Origin: Gemmatimonadota bacterium
Lineage (GTDB): Bacteria; Gemmatimonadota; Gemmatimonadetes; Gemmatimonadales; Gemmatimonadaceae
NCBI GenBank assembly: GCA_021298835.1
Contig: JAJTHG010000027.1
Span: 1 to 64,000 of the forward strand
Reading direction: 5' to 3'
DNA length: 64,000 nt
Part shown: positions 56,785 to 64,000 of the stretch, in pieces
Layout of the letters: the number at the start of each line of letters is the position of its first letter
Numbering within the stretch: position 1 is the first letter of the stretch
The notes under the pieces: model-generated
What the model saw: only the letters and a program-made list of their open reading frames with translations
Told to the model about the DNA's origin: nothing
Databases searched by the model: none
Made by a program: the position numbers and the translations under genes

Positions 56785-57436
56785 CGAAGGGCGGGACGGC
56801 GGCACGCCGAAGGATGGTCAGGTCGAGCGACCGCCGCGAGGCCAGTTGCCGGTATCGCACGACATCCCCCACCCGGTCCACCCGCTCGAGCACCCGACCG
56901 TCCACGATGCGCTCGAGCTGCACGAGCGAGTCGCGGACGAACGACGCCCGGAAGATCCCCCGGGTGCCGGCGATGTCGGTGCGCAGGGTGTCCGCGACCA
57001 CGCGAACGATGGTGTCGCCCGGGGGAACGGCCAGTCGTCCGACCGCGCCCCAGAAGAGCGCGGCCGGCGGGATGAGTCGGTCGCCCATCGGAATCCGGGC
57101 CTGCACGGTGTCGCCGATGACGAAGGCGTTGCCGCTGCCGAATCCGCCATCGAGGAAGAGGTCGAGGCGCGCCGAGTCGGGGGGCGCGAGGCGTGCCGCC
57201 CCCTCGCCGCGGATCGTCAGCTGCTCCTCGCGGAACTCCCAACGGAAGCCGACCTGGGTCGGGACCCGCAGCGCGGCCGTCGCGGGAATCGCCGAGACGG
57301 GGGCGACGCGCCCGTCGAGCGGACGCGCTGCGGGAGCACAGGCGACGAGGCCGAGCACGGCCGCAGCGGCCCGCGCACGCGCACGCGCACGCGAACGCGC
57401 CCGCGCGGACGCGCGACCGGACGGGGATGCCGTCAT
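56762..57436 (-). CDS. Hypothetical LolB/DUF4292-like lipoprotein
   Basis: Protein of 224 residues. An Arg/Ala-rich N terminus (ARARSRARARARAAAA) is followed by a lipobox VLGLVAC near residue 33. The rest is a beta-rich fold (RWEFREEQLTIRGEGAARLAPPDSARLDLF and GDTVQARIP) like LolB or DUF4292 outer-membrane lipoproteins. Assignment rests on layout and predicted strands, not on a conserved active site. It lies between a cyclophilin and an LptE-like gene, all probably envelope proteins. Confidence 0.55.
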   Translation of the reverse strand: MTASPSGRASARARSRARARARAAAAVLGLVACAPAARPLDGRVAPVSAIPATAALRVPTQVGFRWEFREEQLTIRGEGAARLAPPDSARLDLFLDGGFGSGNAFVIGDTVQARIPMGDRLIPPAALFWGAVGRLAVPPGDTIVRVVADTLRTDIAGTRGIFRASFVRDSLVQLERIVDGRVLERVDRVGDVVRYRQLASRRSLDLTILRRAAVPPFDAAIWPR

Positions 57437-59613
57437 GGCACCACCGACAGGCGCACGATCAGGTCGTGCTGCCGAAGCGCGTCGAGCACCTCCCACCCTG
57501 CGGTTACGCGTCCGAAGACCGTGTAGCCGCCGGTGAGGTGCGGCTGCCATGTCAGCGTCAGGAACCACTGGCTGCCTCCGGTATCGGGTCCCGAGAGCGC
57601 CATGCCGAGCGTCCCCCGCTCGTACGGCGTCGGCGACAACTCGTCGCGGATGGCATACCCCGGTCCGCCGCTGCCGGTGCCCGTGGGATCCCCTCCCTGG
57701 GCCACGAACGCCGGAACGACGCGGTGGAAGGCGAGGCCGTCGAAGTACCGACGGCGTGCGAGGCGCGAGAGATTCTCGACCGTCAACGGGGCGGTCGCGC
57801 CGTCGAGCGTGATGAGGAGCTGCCCGCGGGAGGTCGCGAGGCGTGCGCGCGGTGGACGACCGCCAAGCGCCGGCCACACGATGGCGCGCACCACCGAGTC
57901 GTACCACGCAATCGGGCGGTCGGTGGCCGGGACGTCCATCTCCGGGTCGGCGACGCGCCAGGCGGGGCGCAGGGAACCGAAGAGCCCCATCAGACGCGCG
58001 GCCTCGGCCGGGTCCGTCGGCGGAGGCAGTGCGCGGATGGCCTCGGTCCACGCCTCCTGCCAGTCGCGGCGCGGCATCGTGTCGCCCGGGGCCGGCGCTG
58101 TCGCACGCCCGTACGCGACACCGAGGAAGCGGGCGATCCCGGTGCGCGCGTCTTCATCCACCGTGTCGCGCACGGCCACGGCCCACGCGGCGATCGCGCG
58201 CGGCACGTCCGCCGTGTCGGGAACGCCGCGCGCCATCGCCCCCCACGCGGCCGCACGCACGAGGGGTGATGCGTCGTCGGTGGCGCGGCGGAGGCGTTCG
58301 GGCGTCCCGCGCGGCGGGAACGGCGGGGCGCCGGCCAGCAGCATCCCCTCGAGCGCCGCGCGGCGGACGCGCGCGTCGGCATCGGCGAGCGGCGCGTCGA
58401 AGGCGGCGGCATCACCCAGCGCGTAGCGGACCCGGCTCGGCAGGACCCACTGCGCATGCAGGGCCCGGCGCCGCCAGTCCGCGTCGGAGGCCCACGCCTT
58501 CGCCTCGGCGGGCATGGGATCGCCGCCCCATGCGCCGAGCGCCTGCAGGACGGCCTCCCGCAGGTGGAGCGCGGTGTCCGCCTGCCACGCCAGTCGCACG
58601 GCGCCCGTATCGCCGCGTCGTGCCGCGAGGAACCCGACGACCGCGGCCTGCCGAACGAGAGCGTGCGGGTCTCGCAGTGCCGCCGCAAGGGGGTCGGCGG
58701 CTGCGGCGCCATGCGTCCCGAGCGCAAGGACTGCCTCGGTGCGGACGACGGGGTCCCGATGCTGCACCAGACTCGCAAGCGCGCGGCGCGCGGAATCGGC
58801 CAGCGAGTCGCCGGTGGCGGCGCGACCCAGCCCGCGCGCTACGAGGGCGAGCACGCTCGACGGCGACGGCTGGGCGGCGCGCGCGAGGAGCGCCCGGGCG
58901 AGCGCCGGTCGGCGCAGGCGCGCCGCCGCATAGACGGCCGCGCGCGCGACCCCGGTGTCGGCCGACGCGATCAAGGCGGCGGGGGGCGCCGGGGCATCGC
59001 GCACGAGGCCCGAGATGATCAGCGCCTCGATTTGCGTGGCCCGCGGGGCGGCGGAGTCGGCGAGGATCCGACGCACGACGCGGCCGACGCGGCCGGGCTG
59101 CGTCGTGAGGGCGCGCACGGCAGCGGCAGCGGCTGGACCGCCGCCGATGGCGACCGACTCGAGGACCTCCCACGTCGAATCGGGAAGTCCCGCGCGGCCC
59201 CGCGTCCCGAGCGCGAAGGCCGCGGCGGCGGCACGGTCGGGCGACGAGCCGCGCAGGGACGCGAGCAACCACGCCTGCCCCTCATGGGCACGCAGTTGCC
59301 CGAGGGCATGCAGCGTGACCACGGCCAGGGACGACGGAGCGTCGGAGGCCAGCGCGACCGCCACGGTCGCCGAGTCGTAGTCGCGCCGGTCGGCCATCCG
59401 GAGCACCGCCGCCCACGGGCGTCTCCACCGCGCGTCGGGCACCCGTGTCGCGAGGGCCCGCGCCGTCGGCCCCGCCGGGCGCTGGGCCGCGGACGTCCCG
59501 CCGAGGGTGAGGGAGGCGACGATGCCCAGGACCAGCGGCACGGCCACGCCCCCGGTGATCGCCCGCGGGCGTGCCCCCCGTGGTGCCAGGCACGCGGCGC
59601 GAGGCCGCGTCAC
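57433..59613 (-). CDS. HEAT-repeat protein fused to a cyclophilin-type peptidyl-prolyl isomerase
   Basis: Exported protein of 726 residues. A signal peptide ends near TSAAQ (about 44). From about 60 to 560, a long array of Ala/Leu-rich helix pairs of the HEAT/PBS kind (for example DPVVRTEAVLALGTHG, DPHALVRQAAVVGFLA, DASPLVRAAAWGAMA). The C-terminal 137 residues form a cyclophilin: YFDGLAFHRVVPAFVAQGGDP, GTLGMALSG, GSQWFLTL and YTVFGRV. The catalytic arginine is in FHRVVP. Probably a periplasmic folding factor that binds clients through its HEAT arm. GTG 59613 overlaps the thioesterase stop. Confidence 0.9.
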   Translation of the reverse strand: MTRPRAACLAPRGARPRAITGGVAVPLVLGIVASLTLGGTSAAQRPAGPTARALATRVPDARWRRPWAAVLRMADRRDYDSATVAVALASDAPSSLAVVTLHALGQLRAHEGQAWLLASLRGSSPDRAAAAAFALGTRGRAGLPDSTWEVLESVAIGGGPAAAAAVRALTTQPGRVGRVVRRILADSAAPRATQIEALIISGLVRDAPAPPAALIASADTGVARAAVYAAARLRRPALARALLARAAQPSPSSVLALVARGLGRAATGDSLADSARRALASLVQHRDPVVRTEAVLALGTHGAAAADPLAAALRDPHALVRQAAVVGFLAARRGDTGAVRLAWQADTALHLREAVLQALGAWGGDPMPAEAKAWASDADWRRRALHAQWVLPSRVRYALGDAAAFDAPLADADARVRRAALEGMLLAGAPPFPPRGTPERLRRATDDASPLVRAAAWGAMARGVPDTADVPRAIAAWAVAVRDTVDEDARTGIARFLGVAYGRATAPAPGDTMPRRDWQEAWTEAIRALPPPTDPAEAARLMGLFGSLRPAWRVADPEMDVPATDRPIAWYDSVVRAIVWPALGGRPPRARLATSRGQLLITLDGATAPLTVENLSRLARRRYFDGLAFHRVVPAFVAQGGDPTGTGSGGPGYAIRDELSPTPYERGTLGMALSGPDTGGSQWFLTLTWQPHLTGGYTVFGRVTAGWEVLDALRQHDLIVRLSVVP

Positions 59614-60041
59614 GGCAGCACCTCGGCTTCGAGCAGCGCACGGAGATCGGGCCAGAGCACCGTCAGCCGCCGGCTGGCATCGAGGGCGACGAGTTGCGTC
59701 GTGGCCTCGACGAGCCGCGCGTCGGTTTCGCCGTGGCGAATTTCGTAACCGAAGGCCAGCGCGCGGGACTTCACCGCCGTCAGCCGGGTGCGCACGACCA
59801 CCGGATCGTCGTACCGCGCCGGCGCCAGGAACCGCAGCGCGGCGTCGGCGACGGCGAGCTGCAGGCCGCGGCGCTCCATCTCGGCGTACGACAGCCCGAA
59901 GCGTCGGATGTAATCGGTGCGACCCACCTCGCACCACACGAGGTAGTTGGCGTGGTACACCACGCCCATCTGGTCGGTCTCCGCGTAGCGGACGCGGAAG
60001 CGGCTTTCTTCGACGTGCGGCACGAGGGAAATCAAGCGCAC
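59610..60041 (-). CDS. Acyl-CoA thioesterase, YbgC/FadM type
   Basis: Hot-dog fold protein of 143 residues. The family signature FRVRYAETDQMGVVYHANYLVW holds the catalytic Asp (in ETDQMG), and GRTDYIRRFG follows. GTG 60041 is chosen, with GTG 60023 an alternative. In E. coli YbgC is in the tol-pal operon; here it lies divergent from lpxH. Substrate is not known. Confidence 0.88.
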   Translation of the reverse strand: MRLISLVPHVEESRFRVRYAETDQMGVVYHANYLVWCEVGRTDYIRRFGLSYAEMERRGLQLAVADAALRFLAPARYDDPVVVRTRLTAVKSRALAFGYEIRHGETDARLVEATTQLVALDASRRLTVLWPDLRALLEAEVLP

Positions 60042-60086
60042 GCACCGTCGTGGCGGCATTGGGGGGCGGGCGGCTACCCTTCCGAT

Positions 60087-60866
60087 GTGCTGCCGACGCC
60101 CTGCTTCGTCTTCGGGGACGCCCACCTGGGGGCCGTGCCGCCCGCGGTGGAGCCGACGGTCCTCGCCTTCCTGCGCCACGCCCGAACGGCGGCCCGGAGC
60201 GTGGTGGTCAACGGCGACCTGTTCGACTTCTGGTTCGAGTGGCGTCACGTGATGCCCCGGCAGGGGTTCCGCGTCATCGCCGCGCTCGCCGACCTGGCCG
60301 ACGCGGGGATCCCCGTGCGCTGGCACGCCGGGAACCACGACTGCTGGGGCGGTGCCCTGTTGCGCGAGGACGCCGGCGTGACGTACGGGGACGGGCCGTA
60401 CGAAGGCCCGATCGGCGGGTGGCGCGCCTGGATCCACCACGGAGACGGCCAGCGCGCGGAGGCCGACCGCAGCTACCGCCGCTGGCAGACGGTGCTGCGG
60501 CATCCCGCGGCCATCCGGGCGTACCGGTGGCTGCATCCCGACCTGGGTACGGCCCTCGCACTGGGCACCTCGCGGACGAGCCGCCAGCACAACGCCCACG
60601 ACGAGGGCGCGGGGCTGCGCGACGTCGCCTTCGCGCGCCTGGGGGCGGCAGGTGGTCCGTCGCTGGTGGTCTTCGGGCACGCCCACGCGCGCACCCTCGT
60701 GCGCGCGCCGTCCGGCGGCGTGTACGCCAATCCGGGGGCGTGGATGGACGACCCGGTGTTCCTGCGCGTGGACGATGATCGCGTGGCGCTCGTGCGCCAC
60801 CGTGGGTCAGGCGAGGCCGACGTGCTCGACGCGCTCGACCGGCGCGCCGAGGAAGCGCGCCGCTAG
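60087..60866 (+). CDS. lpxH: UDP-2,3-diacylglucosamine pyrophosphatase, LpxH-like
   Basis: Metallophosphoesterase of 259 residues that would yield lipid X from UDP-diacylglucosamine, the step between lpxD and lpxB. Metal-ligand motifs in order: FGDAHLG, NGDLFDFW, GNHD, HHGDG and GHAH. LpxH features (FDFWFEW, YRRWQTVLRHP) support it over a generic phosphoesterase, but LpxI or LpxG do the same job in other groups and distinction needs a search. GTG 60087 is chosen. The 3' end overlaps murI by 60 bases. Confidence 0.8.
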   Translation: MLPTPCFVFGDAHLGAVPPAVEPTVLAFLRHARTAARSVVVNGDLFDFWFEWRHVMPRQGFRVIAALADLADAGIPVRWHAGNHDCWGGALLREDAGVTYGDGPYEGPIGGWRAWIHHGDGQRAEADRSYRRWQTVLRHPAAIRAYRWLHPDLGTALALGTSRTSRQHNAHDEGAGLRDVAFARLGAAGGPSLVVFGHAHARTLVRAPSGGVYANPGAWMDDPVFLRVDDDRVALVRHRGSGEADVLDALDRRAEEARR

Positions 60867-61619
60867 CGTCGCGAAGGCGTCGGGGGCGTCCGTCGCCGCG
60901 AGCCGCAGCCCCCCCCGGCGGCCGGCGGGCGCCGTCAGCCCGCGCGACGCGAGCAGGGCGGCGGTCTCGCGCGCCGTCTCGGCTGCGCTGTCGATGAGCG
61001 TCGTGCCGGCCGGCAGGACGCGCGCGAGGACCGGGGCGAGGAGGGGATAGTGCGTGCAGCCGAGGACCACGGTGTCCACGCCGGCGGCGACCAGCGGCGC
61101 GAGGTATTCCCGCGCGACCTGCTCGGTGACGGGATGGTCCACCCACCCCTCCTCGACGAGCGGCACGAAGAGCGGACAGGGCTGCTCGACGACGAGCGCC
61201 TCGGGCGCCAGCGCCGCGAGCGCGCGGCGGTACGCGTGCGAACGGATGGTGCCGCTGGTGCCGATGACGCCGACGTGTCCGCGGGTCGCGCGCGCCGCGG
61301 CGCGGGCGCCGGGCTCGATGACGCCGACGACCGGCACCGGCAGCGTGGCCCGCAGGTGCTCGAGCGCGTGCGCCGTCGCCGTGTTGCAGGCGACGACCAC
61401 CGCCTTCACCCCCTGCGCAAGCAACCAGCGGCAGATCTCGTCGGCGTAGCGCCGCACCGTGTCCGGGCTCTTCGGCCCGTAGGGCACGCGGGCGGTGTCG
61501 CCGAGATACACGAGGTCCTCGGCGGGCAGCGCGTCCCGCAGCGCATGCACGACCGTGAGCCCGCCGAGGCCGGAGTCGAAGATGCCGATCGGGGCGACGG
61601 GCTCCGGGCTCAGCGCCAC
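60807..61619 (-). CDS. murI: Glutamate racemase
   Basis: Enzyme of 270 residues that makes D-glutamate for peptidoglycan. The two catalytic cysteines are Cys78 (VVVACNTATA) and Cys188 (VVLGCTHYPLL), with the N-terminal IGIFDSGLGGLTV. GTG 61619 overlaps the upstream DUF5683 gene by 10 bases. The C terminus overlaps the convergent lpxH. Confidence 0.96.
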   Translation of the reverse strand: MALSPEPVAPIGIFDSGLGGLTVVHALRDALPAEDLVYLGDTARVPYGPKSPDTVRRYADEICRWLLAQGVKAVVVACNTATAHALEHLRATLPVPVVGVIEPGARAAARATRGHVGVIGTSGTIRSHAYRRALAALAPEALVVEQPCPLFVPLVEEGWVDHPVTEQVAREYLAPLVAAGVDTVVLGCTHYPLLAPVLARVLPAGTTLIDSAAETARETAALLASRGLTAPAGRRGGLRLAATDAPDAFATLAARFLGAPVERVEHVGLA

Positions 61620-62275
61620 CGGTAGCCGAGCGAGATCGTTGCCCCACCCATCGGGCCCGGCCGCAGCGACACCTGCGCCGGGAGGTCCCACAACTGCGCC
61701 GCGACGAACGCGTCGATGCCGGCCAGGAGGTGGACGAAGACGACGGCGGCGATCCAGTCCTCGCGGAAAGTCGAGCGCGCGGCCCCGATGTTCCCCTGCA
61801 CCCAGCGGTTCGGCACGAGGGGCGTCGCGGGGATCGGGCGACCCAGCGTGTCCCGTGCCTCGCGGCCGTTGCTCGTCTGGAACGCGCCGATGACCACCGA
61901 GTCGGCCCCCCAGCGCTGCGCCTCGCGGAGGTCGTATGCGGCCTTGCGCCACATCGCCAGCGAGAAGACCTCCGCGACGAAGAAGACCGCGCCGGCGACG
62001 GGACGGTCGAGCTGCGCCTGCCCGAGGCCCGGCAGGAGGGCCGAGCGCAGGAAGGCGGCGCCGGGCGCGAGCGGCGCGACCTTGGCGGGATCCACGGGGG
62101 ATCCCGGGCGTCGCGACGGCGCCGCCGCCGGGGCGGGACGCGGACCGATCCGCGCGGAGTCGGCCTGCTGCGCGGCCGCGGGCGCGCGCCACGCCAGCAC
62201 CGCGCCCGCCAGCGCGGCAGCGGCGCGCCGTGCGCTCGCCCCTGTACGGCTCGGCCGTCGCGACGGGTCGCGCAT
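61610..62275 (-). CDS. DUF5683 domain protein
   Basis: Protein of 221 residues with a signal peptide or membrane anchor near residues 16-36 and three further hydrophobic stretches. The segment LRSALLPGLGQAQLDRPVAGAVFFVAEV matches the DUF5683 family, whose function is unknown. ATG 62275 overlaps the ridA stop as TGATG. Likely membrane located. Confidence 0.75.
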   Translation of the reverse strand: MRDPSRRPSRTGASARRAAAALAGAVLAWRAPAAAQQADSARIGPRPAPAAAPSRRPGSPVDPAKVAPLAPGAAFLRSALLPGLGQAQLDRPVAGAVFFVAEVFSLAMWRKAAYDLREAQRWGADSVVIGAFQTSNGREARDTLGRPIPATPLVPNRWVQGNIGAARSTFREDWIAAVVFVHLLAGIDAFVAAQLWDLPAQVSLRPGPMGGATISLGYRWR

Positions 62276-62661
62276 CAGCGCGGCAGCACCGCCACGAGCT
62301 CGATCTCCACCAGCACATTGCGCGGCAGGCCGACCACCGCCACGGTGCTGCGTGCCGGAGCGGCATCGCCGAACGCCTCGGCGTACACGGCGTTCATCGC
62401 CGCAAAGTCGTCCATCGTGCGCAGGAACACCGTCGTCTTGGCGACGTCGGCGAAGGTGCACCCCGCCTGCGCCAGCACCGCCCGCAGGTTGGCGAGCACC
62501 TGGCGGGTCTGCGCTGCGACGTCGCCGGGCACGACGTCCATCGTGGCGGGGTCGAGGGCGATCTGCCCTGCCGTGAACAGGAAGCCCTGGGCGGCGGTCG
62601 CCTGGCTGTAGGGCCCGATCGCCTTGGGGGCGGCGTCGGTGTGGATGCGCGCGATGGCCAT
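62275..62661 (-). CDS. ridA: RidA family enamine/imine deaminase
   Basis: Protein of 128 residues that hydrolyses reactive enamine intermediates from PLP enzymes. Family features are PKAIGPYSQA (12-21), FTAGQIALDP and the C-terminal ARSTVAVVGLPRNVLVEIE with the substrate-binding Arg. It lies 14 bases after fhs. Confidence 0.95.
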   Translation of the reverse strand: MAIARIHTDAAPKAIGPYSQATAAQGFLFTAGQIALDPATMDVVPGDVAAQTRQVLANLRAVLAQAGCTFADVAKTTVFLRTMDDFAAMNAVYAEAFGDAAPARSTVAVVGLPRNVLVEIELVAVLPR

Positions 62662-62675
62662 GGGAGCAGCGGAGG

Positions 62676-64000
62676 TCAGAAGAGCCCGTCGATCGTGCCG
62701 TCGGGATGCAGGCGCATCCGCTCGGCAGCCGGCCCCTTGGGGAGGCCCGGCATGGTCATGATGTCGCCGGCGAGCGCCACCACGAAGCCGGCACCGGCCG
62801 AGGGATACGCGTCGGCGATGGTGATCCGGAAGCCGGTCGGGGCACCGAGCTTCGCGGGGTCATCGGAGAACGAGTACTGGGTCTTGGCGATGCAGACCGG
62901 CACGTGGCCGAGGCCCGCCGCCTCGATGCGCTGCAGGGCCTTGGCCGCCGTCGGCGTGTAGTCCACGCCGTCGGCCCCGTACACGCGGCGGGCGACGGTC
63001 TCGATGCTGGTCGTCACGGGCTGTGCCGCGTCATACAGCGGCGCGAACGCCGCGTTCCCCCCGGCCAGCGTCTCGAGCACGAGGCGGCCGAGCGCCTCGC
63101 CCCCCGCGCCGCCCCGCGCGAACACGTCGCTCTCGGCGACGCGCGCGCCCTGCGCCTCGACGAAGCGCGCGACGGCCGCCAGTTCCGTCGCGCTGTCGGT
63201 CGCGAAGCGGTTGAGCGCCACGATGGCCGGCACCCCGAATTGCCGGACGTTCGCGAGGTGCCGCCCGAGATTGGCGAGCCCGCGCTCGAGCGCGGCGACG
63301 TCCTCGCGCGCGAGCTCGGCCTTCGGGGCGCCCCCGTGCATCTTGAGCGCGCGCACGCTCGCCACGACGACCGCCGCCGCCGGGGTGAGCCCGCCCGCGC
63401 GGCACTTGATGTCGAAGAACTTCTCCGCGCCCAGATCGGACCCGAAGCCGCCCTCGGTGACGACGACGTCCGCCAGCGCGAGCGCCGCACGCGTGGCGAC
63501 GAGCGACGAGCAGCCGTGCGCGATGTTCGCGAAGGGCCCGGCGTGCACGAACGCCGGGCCGCCTTCGAGCGTCTGCACGAGGTTCGGACGGATGGCGTCC
63601 TTGAGCAGGAGTGCCATCGCGCCGGCGGCGCCAAGGTCGCCGGCGCGCACGGGATCCCCCGCGGGGGTGAAGCCGACCACGATGCGCGCGAGCCGCGCCT
63701 CGAGGTCGGCCGCATCGGACGCCAGCGCCAGCACGGCCATCACCTCCGACGCCGAGGTGATCACGAAGCGGTCCTCGCGCACGACGCCGTTGGCCGGTCC
63801 GCCGAGGCCGATCGTCACCTTGCGCAGGGCCCGGTCGTTCATGTCCACGGCGCGCGGCCACGTGACGCGGCGCGGATCGAGCCCCTTCGCGGTGCCGTGG
63901 TGCAGCGCGTTGTCCATCATGGCCGCGAGCAGCGCGTGCGCCGCCGAGACGGCGTGGAAGTCGCCGGTGAAATGGAGGTTGATGTCCTCCATCGGAACGA
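62676..64000 (-). CDS. fhs: Formate--tetrahydrofolate ligase, 3' part
   Basis: C-terminal 441 residues of an enzyme of about 555 that makes 10-formyl-THF from formate and ATP. The frame is open to the right edge, so the ATP-binding N terminus lies outside. Visible: MEDINLHFTGDFHAVSAAH, GGFGSDLGAEKFFDIKCR and the C-terminal PGLPKGPAAERM. It feeds one-carbon metabolism. Confidence 0.95.
   Translation of the reverse strand, partial: VPMEDINLHFTGDFHAVSAAHALLAAMMDNALHHGTAKGLDPRRVTWPRAVDMNDRALRKVTIGLGGPANGVVREDRFVITSASEVMAVLALASDAADLEARLARIVVGFTPAGDPVRAGDLGAAGAMALLLKDAIRPNLVQTLEGGPAFVHAGPFANIAHGCSSLVATRAALALADVVVTEGGFGSDLGAEKFFDIKCRAGGLTPAAAVVVASVRALKMHGGAPKAELAREDVAALERGLANLGRHLANVRQFGVPAIVALNRFATDSATELAAVARFVEAQGARVAESDVFARGGAGGEALGRLVLETLAGGNAAFAPLYDAAQPVTTSIETVARRVYGADGVDYTPTAAKALQRIEAAGLGHVPVCIAKTQYSFSDDPAKLGAPTGFRITIADAYPSAGAGFVVALAGDIMTMPGLPKGPAAERMRLHPDGTIDGLF

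Overview
The window reads as one ordinary stretch of chromosome from a high-GC, LPS-bearing, diderm bacterium. The mix suggests Gemmatimonadota: lipid A, Lol and Bam genes beside a Firmicutes-like McsA-McsB-ClpC set, BshC, sortilin/VPS10-type beta-propeller hydrolases, MJ0042-type zinc-ribbon proteins and a matching 16S gene. The phylum is my inference from gene content; I could not run a 16S search. No insertion sequence, prophage, CRISPR array or integrase was seen.

Layout. 1-2652 (+): end of a dipeptide/oligopeptide ABC importer (binding protein and two permeases). 2671-14914 (-): DUF411 protein, VPS10-like propeller protein, methyltransferase and a SpoIIAA-like protein, then a tightly overlapped housekeeping operon (radical SAM/PDZ protein, der, plsY, gpsA, merR-type regulator, surE, pcm, acylphosphatase, apt, lipoprotein). 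15043-16503 (+): an unrecognised membrane-anchored protein of three tandem kinase-C-lobe-like repeats. 16472-25779 (-): gdh, rlmH, bshC, murJ, uvrC, threonine synthase, larC. 25805-35921 (-): envelope operon bamA, skp, lpxD, lpxC-fabZ fusion, lpxA, Gfo/Idh oxidoreductase, lpxB, DUF374 acyltransferase, lpxK. 36110-47276 (-): GGDEF protein, zinc-ribbon Pro-rich protein, prfB (programmed +1 frameshift), lysS, lolC/E, lolD, mcsA, mcsB, clpC. 47402-48447 (-): era and a Trm112-like protein, just behind the ribosomal operon. 48521-54273 (-): tRNA-Pro, tRNA-Arg and tRNA-Lys, then 16S-23S-5S rRNA with recognisable processing stems and a tRNA-less spacer. 54397-60041 (-): rdgB, rph, hldE C-domain homologue, lptE-like, LolB-like lipoprotein, HEAT-cyclophilin, thioesterase. 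60087-60866 (+): lpxH-like. 60807-64000 (-): murI, DUF5683 protein, ridA and the 3' three quarters of fhs.

Most minus-strand genes are joined by ATGA, GTGA or TGATG overlaps, so translation coupling is the rule. The genes converge on building the outer membrane: lipid A synthesis (lpxA, B, C, D, H, K, fabZ), acyl and phosphatidate supply (plsY, gpsA), protein insertion and chaperoning (bamA, skp), lipoprotein and LPS transport (lolCD, lptE-like, LolB-like) and peptidoglycan (murI, murJ). Protein quality control (McsAB-ClpC, Pcm), translation factors (prfB, lysS, der, era, rlmH, rRNA and tRNA) and thiol metabolism (bshC) are interleaved.

The points most worth following are the tandem C-lobe-like repeat protein, the GnnA-like oxidoreductase inside the lpx operon without a partner aminotransferase, and an arginine-kinase degradation module wired to Lol transport genes in a diderm.
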